From the NCBI GenBank assembly GCA_022953095.1, contig JALJCR010000003.1:62001-126000 (forward strand): 64,000 nucleotides of DNA, given 5' to 3'. Position 1 is the first letter of the stretch. Each line of letters opens with the position of its first letter. The position numbers and the translations under genes are program-made. Positions 47,584-57,188 of this stretch are shown here, in pieces. The notes under the pieces are model-generated. The model was not told the DNA's origin. It made no database searches and saw only the letters and a program-made list of their open reading frames with translations. The DNA is from Qipengyuania sp. ABI-127-1. GTDB taxonomy: Bacteria > Pseudomonadota > Alphaproteobacteria > Sphingomonadales > Sphingomonadaceae.

Positions 47584-47642
47584 TGGCGCTCCTTGCTGGG
47601 CAGCTCATGCAGCACATGGGTGACCGAAGGATGCGTTTCGGA

Positions 47643-47669
47643 GGAGTGGCCGTGCATCGCGGCCACTCC
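47643..47669 (+). terminator. Hairpin after czcA
   Basis: GGAGTGGCCG (47643-47652) pairs perfectly with CGGCCACTCC (47660-47669) around TGCATCG. The following bases are T/C-rich (GTCTTCTTTT). It may end or attenuate the czc transcript before the CDF genes. Confidence 0.5.
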
Positions 47670-47821
47670 GCCCGCCTGTCTTCTTTTGATCGCATCGCGG
47701 TGGATTGGAAGGACGGAGTGAACCAGCTCAATCGTTCCTGGTGTCGGACCAACGAGGAAATTCTTACGCCCTCACCGCGTTATGCGGCAGGAAAAGGCGT
47801 GAGGATCGCAAAGGAGCCTTC

Positions 47822-48451
47822 ATGAGCGGCGAAGGGGAAATCAGGCTGGATACGGCGAAAAGGCGCGGAACACTCTGGGTGGTACTGTGGCTTAACGTCG
47901 CCATCGCCATCGGGTTCTTCGCGGTCGGCTATCTTGCCGATTCCAACGCGCTGCTTGCGAACGGCCTCGACAATTCCTCCGATGCGCTTGTTTATGCGCT
48001 CAGCCTGTTGGCGCTCGCCCGTCCGCGCCGATGGAAGCGGGGAGCCGCGCGCTTTTCGGGAATCATGCTGCTGGTCTTTGCGGCAGGCGTCATCATCGAT
48101 GCCATCAGGCGTTTCGTGGACGGGTCGGATCCCGCTGGCATGATGATGTTGGCGATGGCGGCTATCGCGGCGGTGGTCAATCTGGTCTGTCTCCGCCTGT
48201 TACAGAACATGGAAGGCAAGGATGTGAACTTGCGCGCGGCCACGACCTTCAGTTTCAACGATTTCATTTCCAATGGTGGGATCATCATCGCTGCGATCAT
48301 CGTGATGCTGACGGGTGCGAACTGGCCGGATCTCGTCGTCGGCATCGCGGTGGCCGGGATCGCGATCTATGGCGGGATCGACATTTTGCGCGATGCCCAT
48401 ATGGATGGCCATGACGAGCGCGGGACGGTGCATGGCGAGGAACGTGAATGA
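47822..48451 (+). CDS. Short CDF-like cation transporter
   Basis: A 209-residue membrane protein with about six hydrophobic segments that resembles the transmembrane half of cation-diffusion facilitators. The usual HxxxD metal sites are altered: the second helix has NGLDNSSDAL and the fifth SFNDFISNGG, so both His positions are replaced by Asp or Asn. No C-terminal cytoplasmic domain is present. AAAGGAG precedes the ATG; the frame is open further upstream. It lies between the czc pump and czcD. Metal specificity cannot be read directly; Fe2+, Co2+ or Ni2+-like sites are possible. Confidence 0.8.
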   Translation: MSGEGEIRLDTAKRRGTLWVVLWLNVAIAIGFFAVGYLADSNALLANGLDNSSDALVYALSLLALARPRRWKRGAARFSGIMLLVFAAGVIIDAIRRFVDGSDPAGMMMLAMAAIAAVVNLVCLRLLQNMEGKDVNLRAATTFSFNDFISNGGIIIAAIIVMLTGANWPDLVVGIAVAGIAIYGGIDILRDAHMDGHDERGTVHGEERE

Positions 48452-48593
48452 TGGCGTTCCACAGAGACATGGGACCGGGGATATGTCCTGGAATCCTGAC
48501 CCCGGTCGCGCTTGTAGGCCAAGGGAATGGCCCCGGATTAGCTCGCGCGCAATTGCGTGGCTATCGAAGCGATAACACGAATAGGGGAGTGCA

Positions 48594-49556
48594 ATGATGG
48601 CGCAGTCGGGTGGGCACACAGGGCACAGCCATGGAGAGGAACAACTCAGCGATCGTCAGTTGGTTCTCGCAGTAGCGATCAATGTCCTTTTGACATTGGC
48701 CCAGATCATCGGTGGTATCGTGTCCGGCTCGCTCGCGCTCATAGCGGACGCATTGCACAATTTCAGCGATGCGGCTTCACTCGGGCTGGCCTGGTTCGCG
48801 CGCCGGATAGGTCGGCGCCCCGCCGACAAGCTTATGACCTTTGGCTATGCGCAGGGCGAGGTCGTCGCAGCGCTAATCAACCTGACGACTCTGCTCATCA
48901 TCGGTTTTTATCTGGTCGTCGAGGCGATCAACCGGTTTGCCGATCCGCAGCCCGTCGAAGGTTGGACGGTGATCGCTGTCGCCGGTGTTGCTCTTGTCAT
49001 CGATCTTGTCACCGCCTTCATCGTCTATCGCGGCGCGCATGAAAGCATAAACATGAAAGCCGCTTTCCTGCATAATGTCTCGGACGCCCTGGCCTCGGTG
49101 GGCGTGATCGTCGCCGGGATTCTCATTCTCCTGTATGATCTCTACGTCGCCGATCTGGTGATTACGCTGGTTATCGCAGGTTACGTTATCTGGCAGGGCA
49201 TCACGCTCCTGCCCCGGACCGTACGATTGCTGATGGGCGCAGTGCCGGATGAGTTGGAGTTCGACCGCATCGTCGAGTTTCTCGAAGGTCAGCAGGGTGT
49301 CGAGAGCGTCCATCACGTTCATATCTGGAACCTAGGCGAACATCATCGCGCCCTCGAAACGCATATCGTCCCGTCGTTTGATTCGCTCGCTGCCTTCGAG
49401 GAGTTGAAGCTATCGCTCCGCGCCCGTCTCACGCAGCGTTTCGGCATCGCGCATGCCACGTTCGAAGCGTGTCTCGTGCGCGACTGTAAAGATGCGTTGG
49501 TGGCCGACCATCACGCGGCGCGCCCGCACACCGATCATGACGATCACGACCACTAG
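48594..49556 (+). CDS. czcD: Cation diffusion facilitator, CzcD-like
   Basis: A 320-residue transporter that exports zinc-type metal from cytosol to periplasm by proton exchange. It has His-rich ends (HTGHSHGEE and HTDHDDHDH), six helices with the HD-HD zinc site (DALHNFSDAAS and FLHNVSDALAS), and the C-terminal CDF domain (VHHVHIWNLGEHHRALETH). The double ATG at 48594/48597 follows GGGGAG; either may be used. It is 142 bases after the short CDF-like gene and closes the plus-strand metal block. A convergent copper block follows. Confidence 0.93.
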   Translation: MMAQSGGHTGHSHGEEQLSDRQLVLAVAINVLLTLAQIIGGIVSGSLALIADALHNFSDAASLGLAWFARRIGRRPADKLMTFGYAQGEVVAALINLTTLLIIGFYLVVEAINRFADPQPVEGWTVIAVAGVALVIDLVTAFIVYRGAHESINMKAAFLHNVSDALASVGVIVAGILILLYDLYVADLVITLVIAGYVIWQGITLLPRTVRLLMGAVPDELEFDRIVEFLEGQQGVESVHHVHIWNLGEHHRALETHIVPSFDSLAAFEELKLSLRARLTQRFGIAHATFEACLVRDCKDALVADHHAARPHTDHDDHDH

Positions 49557-49723
49557 CATGGACTGTGCCGACTGCTGAGCCTTCGGCAAGAAACCGGGTT
49601 CGGCGAGCGGAGGTAGCGATTACCCGGCGATCGCTTACGCTATTATGCCGGCTGCTGGTGGCGATCAGGCGCGCCAGCCCGTAGCCGCCGCACCAAGACG
49701 ACGCAGAGTTCCTGGCTCCGGTA

Positions 49724-51238
49724 TCAGATGACGACGAACTGTCCCATCATGCCCGCATCCTCGTGCTCGAGAATATGGCAGTGATACATATAGGGAAGAT
49801 CGGGATCGGTGTGTTCCTCAAAGCGAAGCAGCAGGCGTACCTGTTCGCGCGAATTGACGATCACCGTGTCCTTAAAGCCGGTTTCCATCGGCGGAGGCGC
49901 TTTGCCATCGCGATCGAGTACCCGAAATTGCACATTATGGATGTGGAAGGGGTGGGCCATCATCGAGGCGTTCACGATCTCCCAGATCTCCCACTGTCCT
50001 ACGGGAATACGTGCATTGATGATGTTCATGTCCATGGTTGCGCCATTGATCGACATGCCTCGTCCCATCATGCCCATATCAAGCACGAAACGCCGCGTCC
50101 GGGCAGCAAGCGACGGATCGGGCGGGGGCAGGGACGCCAGCTGCGCAGGCAGGCGCGTTGCCTTGAAAGAGCTTGTCGGCCTGATGTCGAGAATGGGGAC
50201 CACATCGCCGCTGCGGTCTTCCCGGCCGCGCATCATGCCGCGTCCGCGACTGCCCATCATGCCCATCGCGTTACCCGGGGTACGGGCCACGAGCCGCAGC
50301 GGGCGCCCATCGGAAAGATCGATGACGACCTGGGCGCGTTCTCCGGGGGCGAGCATGACCGAACGAACGGAATGCGGTGACGCCAGCAATCCGCCGTCGC
50401 TCGCGACAAGCTGCATCGACCGGTTGCCTTCGAGCGAGAAGGTGTAAAACCGGGCATTCGATCCGTTGAGAATGCGCAGCCGGACTTGTCCGGTGCGTGC
50501 TTCGAACAGCGCGTTGCGGGTGCCGTTGACATAGACGGCATCGCCTTGAACACCCATCATCCGGGTGTGCATGTTCAGCGGATAGATTATCCGACCCGAA
50601 CCATCGATTATCCGGTCCTGTACGATCACCGGAATGTCGTCGACACCGTATTCGCCCGGCAGGTCGAGGCGTTCTTCTTCCTCGTCGCGGACGTATATCG
50701 GCGCGGCGAGGCCGGCATAGACCTGCGGTCCCGACCGACCATGCACGTGCGAATGGCACCAATAGAGCGAGGCGCGCTGGCGAACTTCGTATGACGGGCT
50801 CCAGCGCTTGCCAGGCCGGATCACTTGATGAGGCCCCCCGTCGGCGGCGGCAGGAAGTTCGAAGCCGTGCCAATGGAGGGTGACGTCTTCGCTCAGTTCG
50901 TTGTCGATGTGAAAGCGCACGCGCTCACCGCGGCGCATGTCCAGCGTAGGCCCCAGATAGGGCGCCTCGATACCGATTGTTTGCGAAGCTGTACCCGGGA
51001 CGAATTCTTTTTTACCCGCAGTTACGGACAGGCGGAAGGTTCGCTCACCCTGCTCGATCCTGCCCGTGTTCAAGGGTGGGACGGCGAGCGGATTACGCTC
51101 GTCCGAACCATCGAGCATTACTGCATTGCGTACCTGGCAACCGGCAAGCGGGAAAGCGGTCGATCCAAACGCTGCAAGGCCGACACCCCCGATCAGCTTG
51201 CGCCGATCGATAAGGAATGGCTTGTCCTCGCCGTTCAT
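49724..51238 (-). CDS. Multicopper oxidase, CueO/CopA-like
   Basis: A 504-residue periplasmic oxidase of Cu(I). The N-terminus has a twin-arginine motif (IDRRKLIG) with a hydrophobic stretch ending LAGC, a possible Tat lipoprotein. The copper motifs are HWHGFE, YWCHSHVHG, HPFHIHN and YHCHILEHEDAGMMG; the last holds the type-1 Cys and an axial Met. A Met-rich insert (GMMGSRGRGMMRG) lies where CueO has its own Met-rich helix. It is the last gene on the minus strand of the copper block, 52 bases after the CusF-like gene. The laccase-like family is sure, the exact substrate is inferred. Confidence 0.92.
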   Translation of the reverse strand: MNGEDKPFLIDRRKLIGGVGLAAFGSTAFPLAGCQVRNAVMLDGSDERNPLAVPPLNTGRIEQGERTFRLSVTAGKKEFVPGTASQTIGIEAPYLGPTLDMRRGERVRFHIDNELSEDVTLHWHGFELPAAADGGPHQVIRPGKRWSPSYEVRQRASLYWCHSHVHGRSGPQVYAGLAAPIYVRDEEEERLDLPGEYGVDDIPVIVQDRIIDGSGRIIYPLNMHTRMMGVQGDAVYVNGTRNALFEARTGQVRLRILNGSNARFYTFSLEGNRSMQLVASDGGLLASPHSVRSVMLAPGERAQVVIDLSDGRPLRLVARTPGNAMGMMGSRGRGMMRGREDRSGDVVPILDIRPTSSFKATRLPAQLASLPPPDPSLAARTRRFVLDMGMMGRGMSINGATMDMNIINARIPVGQWEIWEIVNASMMAHPFHIHNVQFRVLDRDGKAPPPMETGFKDTVIVNSREQVRLLLRFEEHTDPDLPYMYHCHILEHEDAGMMGQFVVI

Positions 51239-51290
51239 CTTCGTACCGCTCCCTCGCTAGAGTATTGGCCTCCGGTGCTCTCCCGCTACC

Positions 51291-51704
51291 TTATTGCGGG
51301 GCAATGGAAGTGATGTTGCTGCCTTGGGGACCGGTGGTAAACTCGAAGGCCACGGCATCGCCCACGCTGACCTGGTCGCGCAATTGCTTGTCGGTCTCGA
51401 AGCTCATGGTCATCGCGGGCCAGTCGATCGCGGGGACCGGGCCATGCTTGATGGTGATCGTACCCGCTTCCGGATCGATCGCGGTTACCGTGCCTTCGGC
51501 GCGAGCATCGTGCATCGCATCGGTGTCCCCCATCATGGGCATATCGTCTGACATAGGCATGTCGCCTGACATGGGCATTCCATCGCCGTCGGGCATGGAC
51601 TCACCCATCATCGTCTCTGCCGGCTCTGGCGTTTCCTGGGCGCTGTCGCATGCCGCAAGGGCAAATGGGGCAGCCAGCAGGCCAAGATAGGTTGCTACAC
51701 GCAT
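51291..51704 (-). CDS. CusF-like copper-binding lipoprotein
   Basis: A 137-residue lipoprotein with lipobox LAAC at about residue 18, a Met-rich linker made of MPMSGDMPMSDDMPMMGD-type repeats, and a C-terminal CusF-like domain (KHGPVPAIDWPAMTMSFE). The Trp-Pro-Ala-Met-Thr-Met segment is the CusF copper/silver site. It probably hands Cu(I) or Ag(I) to the CusCBA pump or the oxidase. The start at 51704 is supported by AAGGAG. It is followed by the multicopper oxidase. Confidence 0.88.
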   Translation of the reverse strand: MRVATYLGLLAAPFALAACDSAQETPEPAETMMGESMPDGDGMPMSGDMPMSDDMPMMGDTDAMHDARAEGTVTAIDPEAGTITIKHGPVPAIDWPAMTMSFETDKQLRDQVSVGDAVAFEFTTGPQGSNITSIAPQ

Positions 51705-51896
51705 TCGATGTCTCCTTAAGGGTATCTCGGCGATCAAAACCGGGTGCCGTGACAAATATGAACGCCCCGGAGCGGGGTTATCGGCCGAAGCGAACGGCGG
51801 CACGAGGCGTTCGATTGTTACTGGCTCCGTGCCGTTCATTGTCATGGGCTCCGCCCCGGCAGATCGTTTGGGCTTTGCTCCGCTGAGGCGGATTGC

Positions 51897-51934
51897 CGGC
51901 CTTCGTCATCGGATTAGAAATGACGAAGGCCGGG
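51897..51934. repeat. Perfect 14-bp inverted repeat
   Basis: CCGGCCTTCGTCAT (51897-51910) and ATGACGAAGGCCGG (51921-51934) flank a ten-base loop. No T tract follows on either strand. Confidence 0.8.
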
Positions 51935-51938
51935 GTTG

Positions 51939-51985
51939 CATCCGGACGACTCAGGGGGACTGCGTAATGCAATCGTCCGGATGCT
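51939..51985. repeat. Perfect 12-bp inverted repeat
   Basis: GCATCCGGACGA (51939-51950) and TCGTCCGGATGC (51974-51985) flank a 23-base loop. It lies four bases from the previous hairpin and 37 bases from the stop of the Met/His-rich gene. Confidence 0.8.
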
Positions 51986-52021
51986 TGGGTGTGGAACAAG
52001 CCGCCATCGATGAAGGGGCGA

Positions 52022-52408
52022 CTATTGTTGTGTCTTTCCGCCCTCAGCCATGGCCGGGTTCTCCGCCATCTGCGCCATCATCTCTTGCATCATCGCCATA
52101 TGCTGATGGCACTGCTTCATCATCTCGGCGTTTTCGCCCGACATCATCTGTGCCATCTGCTCTTTCATCTTCTTGCGGTGTTCGGCCATCAATCGTTGGC
52201 GTTCTGCCGGGTCCGTTGCGGCGCTTGCTCGCTGTCTGAGATCGCGCATTTCCTGCATGGCCTGCTGATGCTGCTGCATCCCGCCATTGTGTTCCATCTG
52301 CATGCCAGACTTCTGTCCGCCGCCGTGCTGATGCTGTGTTTCCTGAGCGATAGCGGGCGCTGCGACGACTGCCACCAGCGCGGAGGCTGCCAGAAGAAAC
52401 TTTTTCAT
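52022..52408 (-). CDS. Exported Met/His/Gln-rich protein of unknown family
   Basis: A 128-residue protein with a clear signal peptide (MKKFLLAASALVAVVAAPAIAQ). The mature part is extremely rich in Met, His and Gln, including QHQHGGG, MQQHQQAMQEM, MSGENAEMMKQCHQHMAMMQ; soft copper-binding residues line a predicted coiled region. AAAGGAAAG precedes the ATG. It stands between cusA and the CusF-like lipoprotein. A periplasmic Cu(I)/Ag(I) buffer is the natural guess. I do not recognise the family; Spy/CpxP-like proteins have some similar composition but no motif is seen. Confidence 0.72.
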   Translation of the reverse strand: MKKFLLAASALVAVVAAPAIAQETQHQHGGGQKSGMQMEHNGGMQQHQQAMQEMRDLRQRASAATDPAERQRLMAEHRKKMKEQMAQMMSGENAEMMKQCHQHMAMMQEMMAQMAENPAMAEGGKTQQ

Positions 52409-52426
52409 AGCGTCTTTCCTTTTTCG

Positions 52427-52439
52427 ATCCGGACCGGAT
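52427..52439. repeat. Short palindrome between cusA and the Met-rich gene
   Basis: ATCCGGACCGGAT is symmetric around one base, close to the ribosome site of the Met/His-rich gene. Meaning unknown. Confidence 0.3.
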
Positions 52440-52473
52440 TGCCCCAGTCATTCCTGATACGCACGGGCCGGGC

Positions 52474-55400
52474 TTACCCCTCAAAATTCGGTTTTTGTCG
52501 ATGAGGGGACCATGCGTTGGGGTGTTCTGCATTCGCCGGTTCACCCTCGCCCGCACTGTATCGGTTGCCCTGACGGGGCCGACGCAAAAGCAGATAGGCC
52601 GCGGGAAGCAGGAACATGGATAACAGAGGGGCCGTGATCATTCCGCCGATCATCGGGGCGGCAATCCGGCTCATCACTTCCGAACCTGCGCCCGTGCCTA
52701 TCAGGATAGGGAACAGGCCGGCCAAAATTACGGCGACGGTCATTGCTTTGGGCCGGACCCGCAACAGCGCGCCCTCGCGAATGCTCTGGTCGACCTGTTC
52801 GGCAGTGAGCTCTCCGCTGCGCCGCTCAAGCGCTGCTTTCAGGTAGATCAGCATCACCACGCCGAATTCCGCAGATACACCGGCGAGTGCGATGAAGCCG
52901 ACAGCGGTCGCCACCGACTGGTTGTATCCCATGAGATAGAGCAGCCAATATCCGCCGGAGAGTGCGAAAGGCAGCGTGCCCATGATAAGCATGGCTTCAT
53001 CCACCCGCCGGAAGATCAGGTAGAGCAACAGGAAAATGATCACCAGCGTGGCCGGTACCACGACCTGAAGCCGCTCATAGGCGCGGGTGAGATATTCGAA
53101 CTGCCCCGCATAGGAGAGGCTGACTCCAGCGGGTAAATCGATGCTTGCGGAGACGGCTTCCTGAAGGTCGGAGACTACCGAGGTCAGATCGCGCCCTCGA
53201 ACATCGACATAGATGGAGCCGGTAAGCCGCCCTTGCTCGCTTTTCAGCATCGGAGGGCCATCACTTACGCCGACACGCGCAACGGTGCCGAGCGTGATCT
53301 GTTGCCCCGAAGGCGTAAGCAGTGGCAGCGCCCTCAGCTTGTCCACACTATCGCGGATCTCGCGCGGATAACGCACATTGATCGGGTAGCGCGCCAGGCC
53401 CTCGACGGTACGGGCGATGTTTGCGCCGCCGACTGCGCCGGCGACAATCTGCTGAACGTCCGCGATGTTAAGCCCGTATCGTGCGGCTGCCGCCCGATCG
53501 ATATCGACATCGACATAGCGGCCGCCAGAGAGCCGTTCGGCAAGCGCCGAACTCACGCCGGGGACGGCCTTGGCGATACCTTCGATCTCGAGCGCGACGC
53601 GCTCGATTTCCTCAAGGTCGTCGCCTGAGACCTTGACCCCGATCGGGCTCTTGATGCCGGTGGCCAGCATGTCGATGCGATTGCGGATGGGCGGGACCCA
53701 TACATTGGCGAGCCCGGGCACCTTGACCACCCGGTCCAACTCCTCGACGAGCTTGTCCGGAGTCATTCCCTCGCGCCATTGATCGCGCGGTTTGAAGCGG
53801 ATCGTGGTCTCGAACATAGTGAGCGGTGCCGGGTCGGTTGCCGTATCGGCGCGTCCCGCCTTGCCGAATACGGTTTCAACCTCCGGGACCGACTTGATGA
53901 GGCGATCGGTGCGTTGCAGCAGCGCCGATGCTTCGCCGGGAGACAGAGCGGGCAGCGCGCTCGGCATGTAGAGCAGGTCGCCCTCGTCGAGGGGCGGCAG
54001 GAACTCCCCGCCCAATCGAGTGAAGGGAATAGCGGTGGTAAGAAAGATAACACCGGCAATCGCCAAGGTCGCCTTGGGCCGTCGCATGACCCAGTCGAGC
54101 CCGGGGCGATAGATTCTTGTCAACCAGCGATTGAGGAAGTTCGCATCCTCCGATGGGATCTTTCCCCGGATCAGCCAGCCCATCATTACCGGGACCAGTG
54201 TCACCGAGAGAATGGCCGCCGCCGCCATGGCATAGGTCTTGGTGAAGGCGAGCGGGGCGAACAAGCGTCCTTCCTGCGCCTGCAGCGTAAAGACCGGCAG
54301 GAAGGACAGGGTGATGATCAGCAGGCTGAAGAACAGCGCAGGGCCTACTTCCTTCGAAGCGTCGGCGATGATACGCCACCGCTCTTTCGTCGCGAGAACG
54401 GCGTCTGGATTCTCGTGTTCCCACCGTTCGAGATGCTTGTGGGCATTCTCGATCATGACGACTGCGGCATCGACCATCGCACCGATCGCGATCGCGATCC
54501 CACCCAGCGACATGATGTTCGCGTTGACCCCCTGAAAACGCATCACGATGAAAGCCGCGAGCACCCCTAGGGGCAAGGTGATGATGACGACCAGAGCCGA
54601 TCGTGCGTGCCAGAGGAACAGCAGGCACACCAGGGCCACCACGATGAACTCTTCGATCAGCTTGTAAGTGAGGTTTTCGACCGAGGCGTCGATTAGTTTT
54701 GAGCGGTCGTAGGTCGTGACGATCTCGACGCCGTCGGGCAGGCTGGCCTGTAATTCGTCGAGCTTCTGTTCGACTGCCCGGATCGCGCTTCGGGCATCCG
54801 CACCCTGGCGCAGAACGATGATACCGCCGGCAACTTCGCCTTCACCATCGAGTTCTGCGATCCCGCGGCGCAGTTCCGGCCCGATCTGGATCGTCGCCAC
54901 ATCGCCCAAGGTCACCGGAACGCCGCCGACCGTTGTGCGCAAGGGGATGGCCCGGAAATCGTTCAGACTGCCCAGATAGCCTGATGCGCGGACCATATAT
55001 TCGGCTTCGCCCATTTCGACGATCGAGCCCCCGGATTCCTGGTTTGCCGACTGGATCGCACTGACGATTTCGGCATGGGTGACTCCGAACGACGCCATCC
55101 GGAAGGGATCGAGAACGACCTGATATTGCTTGACCATCCCGCCGACGCTGGCGACCTCCGCGATACCCGGAATGGTTTTGAGTTCATAGCGCAGGAACCA
55201 GTCCTGCAAGCTGCGAAGGCCCGCCAGATCGTGCCCGCCGGTCCGATCGACCAGAGCATATTCGTAAACCCACCCGACACCTGTCGCGTCCGGCCCGAGT
55301 GTGCTCGTGACCCCTTCGGGCAGACGGTTCTGCACCTGGTTCAGATATTCCAGAACGCGCGAGCGCGCCCAGTAAAGATCGGTGCCATCTTCGAAGATGA

Positions 55401-55683
55401 TATAGACATAGCTGTCACCGAACATCGAATACCCGCGCACGGTCTTCGCGCCCGGGACCGACAGCATGGTTGTTGCCAGGGGATAGGTGACCTGATCCTC
55501 GATGATGCGCGGCGCCTGCCCCGGATAGTTGGAGCGAACCACGACCTGGACATCGGACAGATCGGGCAGTGCGTCGACCGGTGTCGTGCGCACGGCCCAA
55601 AAACCGGCCAGGGTCACGGCAATGGCCCCGAGCACGATGAACAGCCGGTTCGCGATCGAAGCATCGATGATTCTGGCGATCAT
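52474..55683 (-). CDS. cusA: Copper/silver RND efflux pump, CusA-like (HME4)
   Basis: A 1069-residue inner-membrane pump. The TM4 signature [19 protein letters not shown] is the Cu/Ag class. The three methionines that carry Cu(I) in E. coli CusA (positions 573, 623, 672) are all present here in [16 protein letters not shown] and [10 protein letters not shown]. The pump moves Cu(I)/Ag(I) from cytosol and periplasm out through CusC. Its ATG overlaps the stop of cusB by four bases (ATGA). It is followed 65 bases on by the Met/His-rich gene, in an operon with cusC and cusB. Confidence 0.95.
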   Translation of the reverse strand: MIARIIDASIANRLFIVLGAIAVTLAGFWAVRTTPVDALPDLSDVQVVVRSNYPGQAPRIIEDQVTYPLATTMLSVPGAKTVRGYSMFGDSYVYIIFEDGTDLYWARSRVLEYLNQVQNRLPEGVTSTLGPDATGVGWVYEYALVDRTGGHDLAGLRSLQDWFLRYELKTIPGIAEVASVGGMVKQYQVVLDPFRMASFGVTHAEIVSAIQSANQESGGSIVEMGEAEYMVRASGYLGSLNDFRAIPLRTTVGGVPVTLGDVATIQIGPELRRGIAELDGEGEVAGGIIVLRQGADARSAIRAVEQKLDELQASLPDGVEIVTTYDRSKLIDASVENLTYKLIEEFIVVALVCLLFLWHARSALVVIITLPLGVLAAFIVMRFQGVNANIMSLGGIAIAIGAMVDAAVVMIENAHKHLERWEHENPDAVLATKERWRIIADASKEVGPALFFSLLIITLSFLPVFTLQAQEGRLFAPLAFTKTYAMAAAAILSVTLVPVMMGWLIRGKIPSEDANFLNRWLTRIYRPGLDWVMRRPKATLAIAGVIFLTTAIPFTRLGGEFLPPLDEGDLLYMPSALPALSPGEASALLQRTDRLIKSVPEVETVFGKAGRADTATDPAPLTMFETTIRFKPRDQWREGMTPDKLVEELDRVVKVPGLANVWVPPIRNRIDMLATGIKSPIGVKVSGDDLEEIERVALEIEGIAKAVPGVSSALAERLSGGRYVDVDIDRAAAARYGLNIADVQQIVAGAVGGANIARTVEGLARYPINVRYPREIRDSVDKLRALPLLTPSGQQITLGTVARVGVSDGPPMLKSEQGRLTGSIYVDVRGRDLTSVVSDLQEAVSASIDLPAGVSLSYAGQFEYLTRAYERLQVVVPATLVIIFLLLYLIFRRVDEAMLIMGTLPFALSGGYWLLYLMGYNQSVATAVGFIALAGVSAEFGVVMLIYLKAALERRSGELTAEQVDQSIREGALLRVRPKAMTVAVILAGLFPILIGTGAGSEVMSRIAAPMIGGMITAPLLSMFLLPAAYLLLRRPRQGNRYSAGEGEPANAEHPNAWSPHRQKPNFEG

Positions 55684-57188
55684 TGTCCGCTCCTCCGGAT
55701 GGTCTCGATCCGGGGACCGGCATCTTGCTGAATGAAGGTGAAGCGTACCGTGTCACCTATCTTGAACCCGCGTATCTGGGCCGTGTCCTTGAGACGGAAT
55801 GTCATCGTCATCGCGGGCCAATCGAGCCGCGGTACGGCGCTGTGGCGCAGGGTCACGGTACCATCGGCAATCTTCTCGATGGTGCCCGTGGCGCTGAAGC
55901 GCGATTCCTTGTCGTTCTCTTTGGCCGCGTCGCTCGCCTGATCGATCGGGCGGACATCGAGACCGTTCAGGCTGGCTTCGGAATCGAGCAGGAACTGGCC
56001 GGAGGTAACGACCTTTTCACCGGTAGGGAGACCGGCCAAAACCTCGGTCCTGCCGCCTGCTTCGCGTCCGATACGAACCTCGGCAGGCATGAAACCGCTC
56101 TCGTCCTGCTTGACCATTACGATGGTACGCTGTCCGGTCCGGATCACCGCTTCGGAAGGAACCAGTAGCGCCCGACGGGTATCGGGAGTCAGGGATACCT
56201 GCGCGAACATGCCCGGCTTGAGCCGTCCCGATGGATTGGGCAGTTCGGCGCGAACGGTGATTGTCCGGCTCGCGTCCTGTGCGCTGGGAAGGATGGCGAC
56301 AATCTGTCCCGCGAACCGTTCGTCGGGAAATGCGGTCAGCGTCGCGCTGACCGGCTGTCCGACACGAACATTCGCAGCTTGTGTCTCGGGCACGGCGGCT
56401 TCGAGCCAGATCGGGGAGAAACCGGTGATTTCCGCCAGTGTCTGACCTGATGTCACACTCATCCCCGGGCGCACTGCGAGCGATGTGATCGCCCCTCCGA
56501 TCGGCGCCGTAACCGTGATCGTCGAGTGTGGCCGCCCGCTGCGTCCGACCGATGCAATCAGCTTGGGGGACATGCCGAGCAGGCGCATCCGTTCGCGCAT
56601 GGCGCGAGCCAGTTCCTCGTCGCCGCTGCGCAGCACAGCGAGATATTCCTGCTGGGCGCCGCCCCATTCGGGCACGAGGATATCGACCAGGGGCGCACCG
56701 CGCCCGACCACGTCGTCGGGCGCATGGCCATAGGTGCGCTCGACATAGCCCCCTGCGCGTGGCTGGACGATCGCAACGTCGCGCCCGTTATAGGCCAGCA
56801 CACCGGTCACGGTCACTTCGGGTTCGAGAATGCCGTATTCCGCCTCTGTCGTGCGAATCCCGAAATTCTGCACCATGCCGGGATCGATCCTCACCCCGGC
56901 CGATACTTCCTCGCCCGCGCATTTGGGCAGCAATTCCATATCCATGAAGGGTGACTTGCCTGGCTTGTCGAACTGTTGCCCTGGAACCATCGGATCGTAC
57001 CAGTACAGCACTTCCTTGCATTCGCTGCCCGACCCACCGACGTTGTCGCTCGACCCGGTGCCGTTGTCGCCGAGCTGTGCCAAACCATATCCGGCGGCGA
57101 GGCTAATCAGGGCGGCAGTAGCCGCCATCGTCCATGACTTCTGGCGCGGCGACAGCCTGTCCCACGCGGATTGTGTTACGGCTCTCAT
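55680..57188 (-). CDS. cusB: CusB-like adaptor with fused CusF domain
   Basis: A 502-residue protein with one N-terminal membrane anchor (about 23-42), a heavy-metal-binding domain ([16 protein letters not shown]...MDMEL, about 60-90), the lipoyl/hairpin/barrel core, and a C-terminal CusF-like domain ([13 protein letters not shown]) giving a built-in metal chaperone. It links CusA to CusC. The stop of cusB and start of cusA overlap by four bases, as do cusC stop and cusB start. Fusion of CusF to CusB is known from other bacteria. A free CusF-like lipoprotein is also encoded nearby. Confidence 0.94.
   Translation of the reverse strand: MRAVTQSAWDRLSPRQKSWTMAATAALISLAAGYGLAQLGDNGTGSSDNVGGSGSECKEVLYWYDPMVPGQQFDKPGKSPFMDMELLPKCAGEEVSAGVRIDPGMVQNFGIRTTEAEYGILEPEVTVTGVLAYNGRDVAIVQPRAGGYVERTYGHAPDDVVGRGAPLVDILVPEWGGAQQEYLAVLRSGDEELARAMRERMRLLGMSPKLIASVGRSGRPHSTITVTAPIGGAITSLAVRPGMSVTSGQTLAEITGFSPIWLEAAVPETQAANVRVGQPVSATLTAFPDERFAGQIVAILPSAQDASRTITVRAELPNPSGRLKPGMFAQVSLTPDTRRALLVPSEAVIRTGQRTIVMVKQDESGFMPAEVRIGREAGGRTEVLAGLPTGEKVVTSGQFLLDSEASLNGLDVRPIDQASDAAKENDKESRFSATGTIEKIADGTVTLRHSAVPRLDWPAMTMTFRLKDTAQIRGFKIGDTVRFTFIQQDAGPRIETIRRSGQ

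Larger units (their letters stand above)
51705..52021. other. 317-base non-coding stretch with two perfect hairpins
   Basis: No gene is supported here. It holds hairpins at 51897-51934 and 51939-51985, annotated separately, separated by four bases. A promoter for the CusF-like gene must lie in its left part; none is obvious. Confidence 0.5.

Noticed and set aside
47583..47825. 80-residue open frame between czcA and the short CDF-like gene, with overlaps at both ends (TGATG and ATGA)
   Set aside because: It contains the 10-bp terminator-like hairpin at 47643-47669, has no recognisable residues and a poor ribosome site; it is kept only as a remote possibility.
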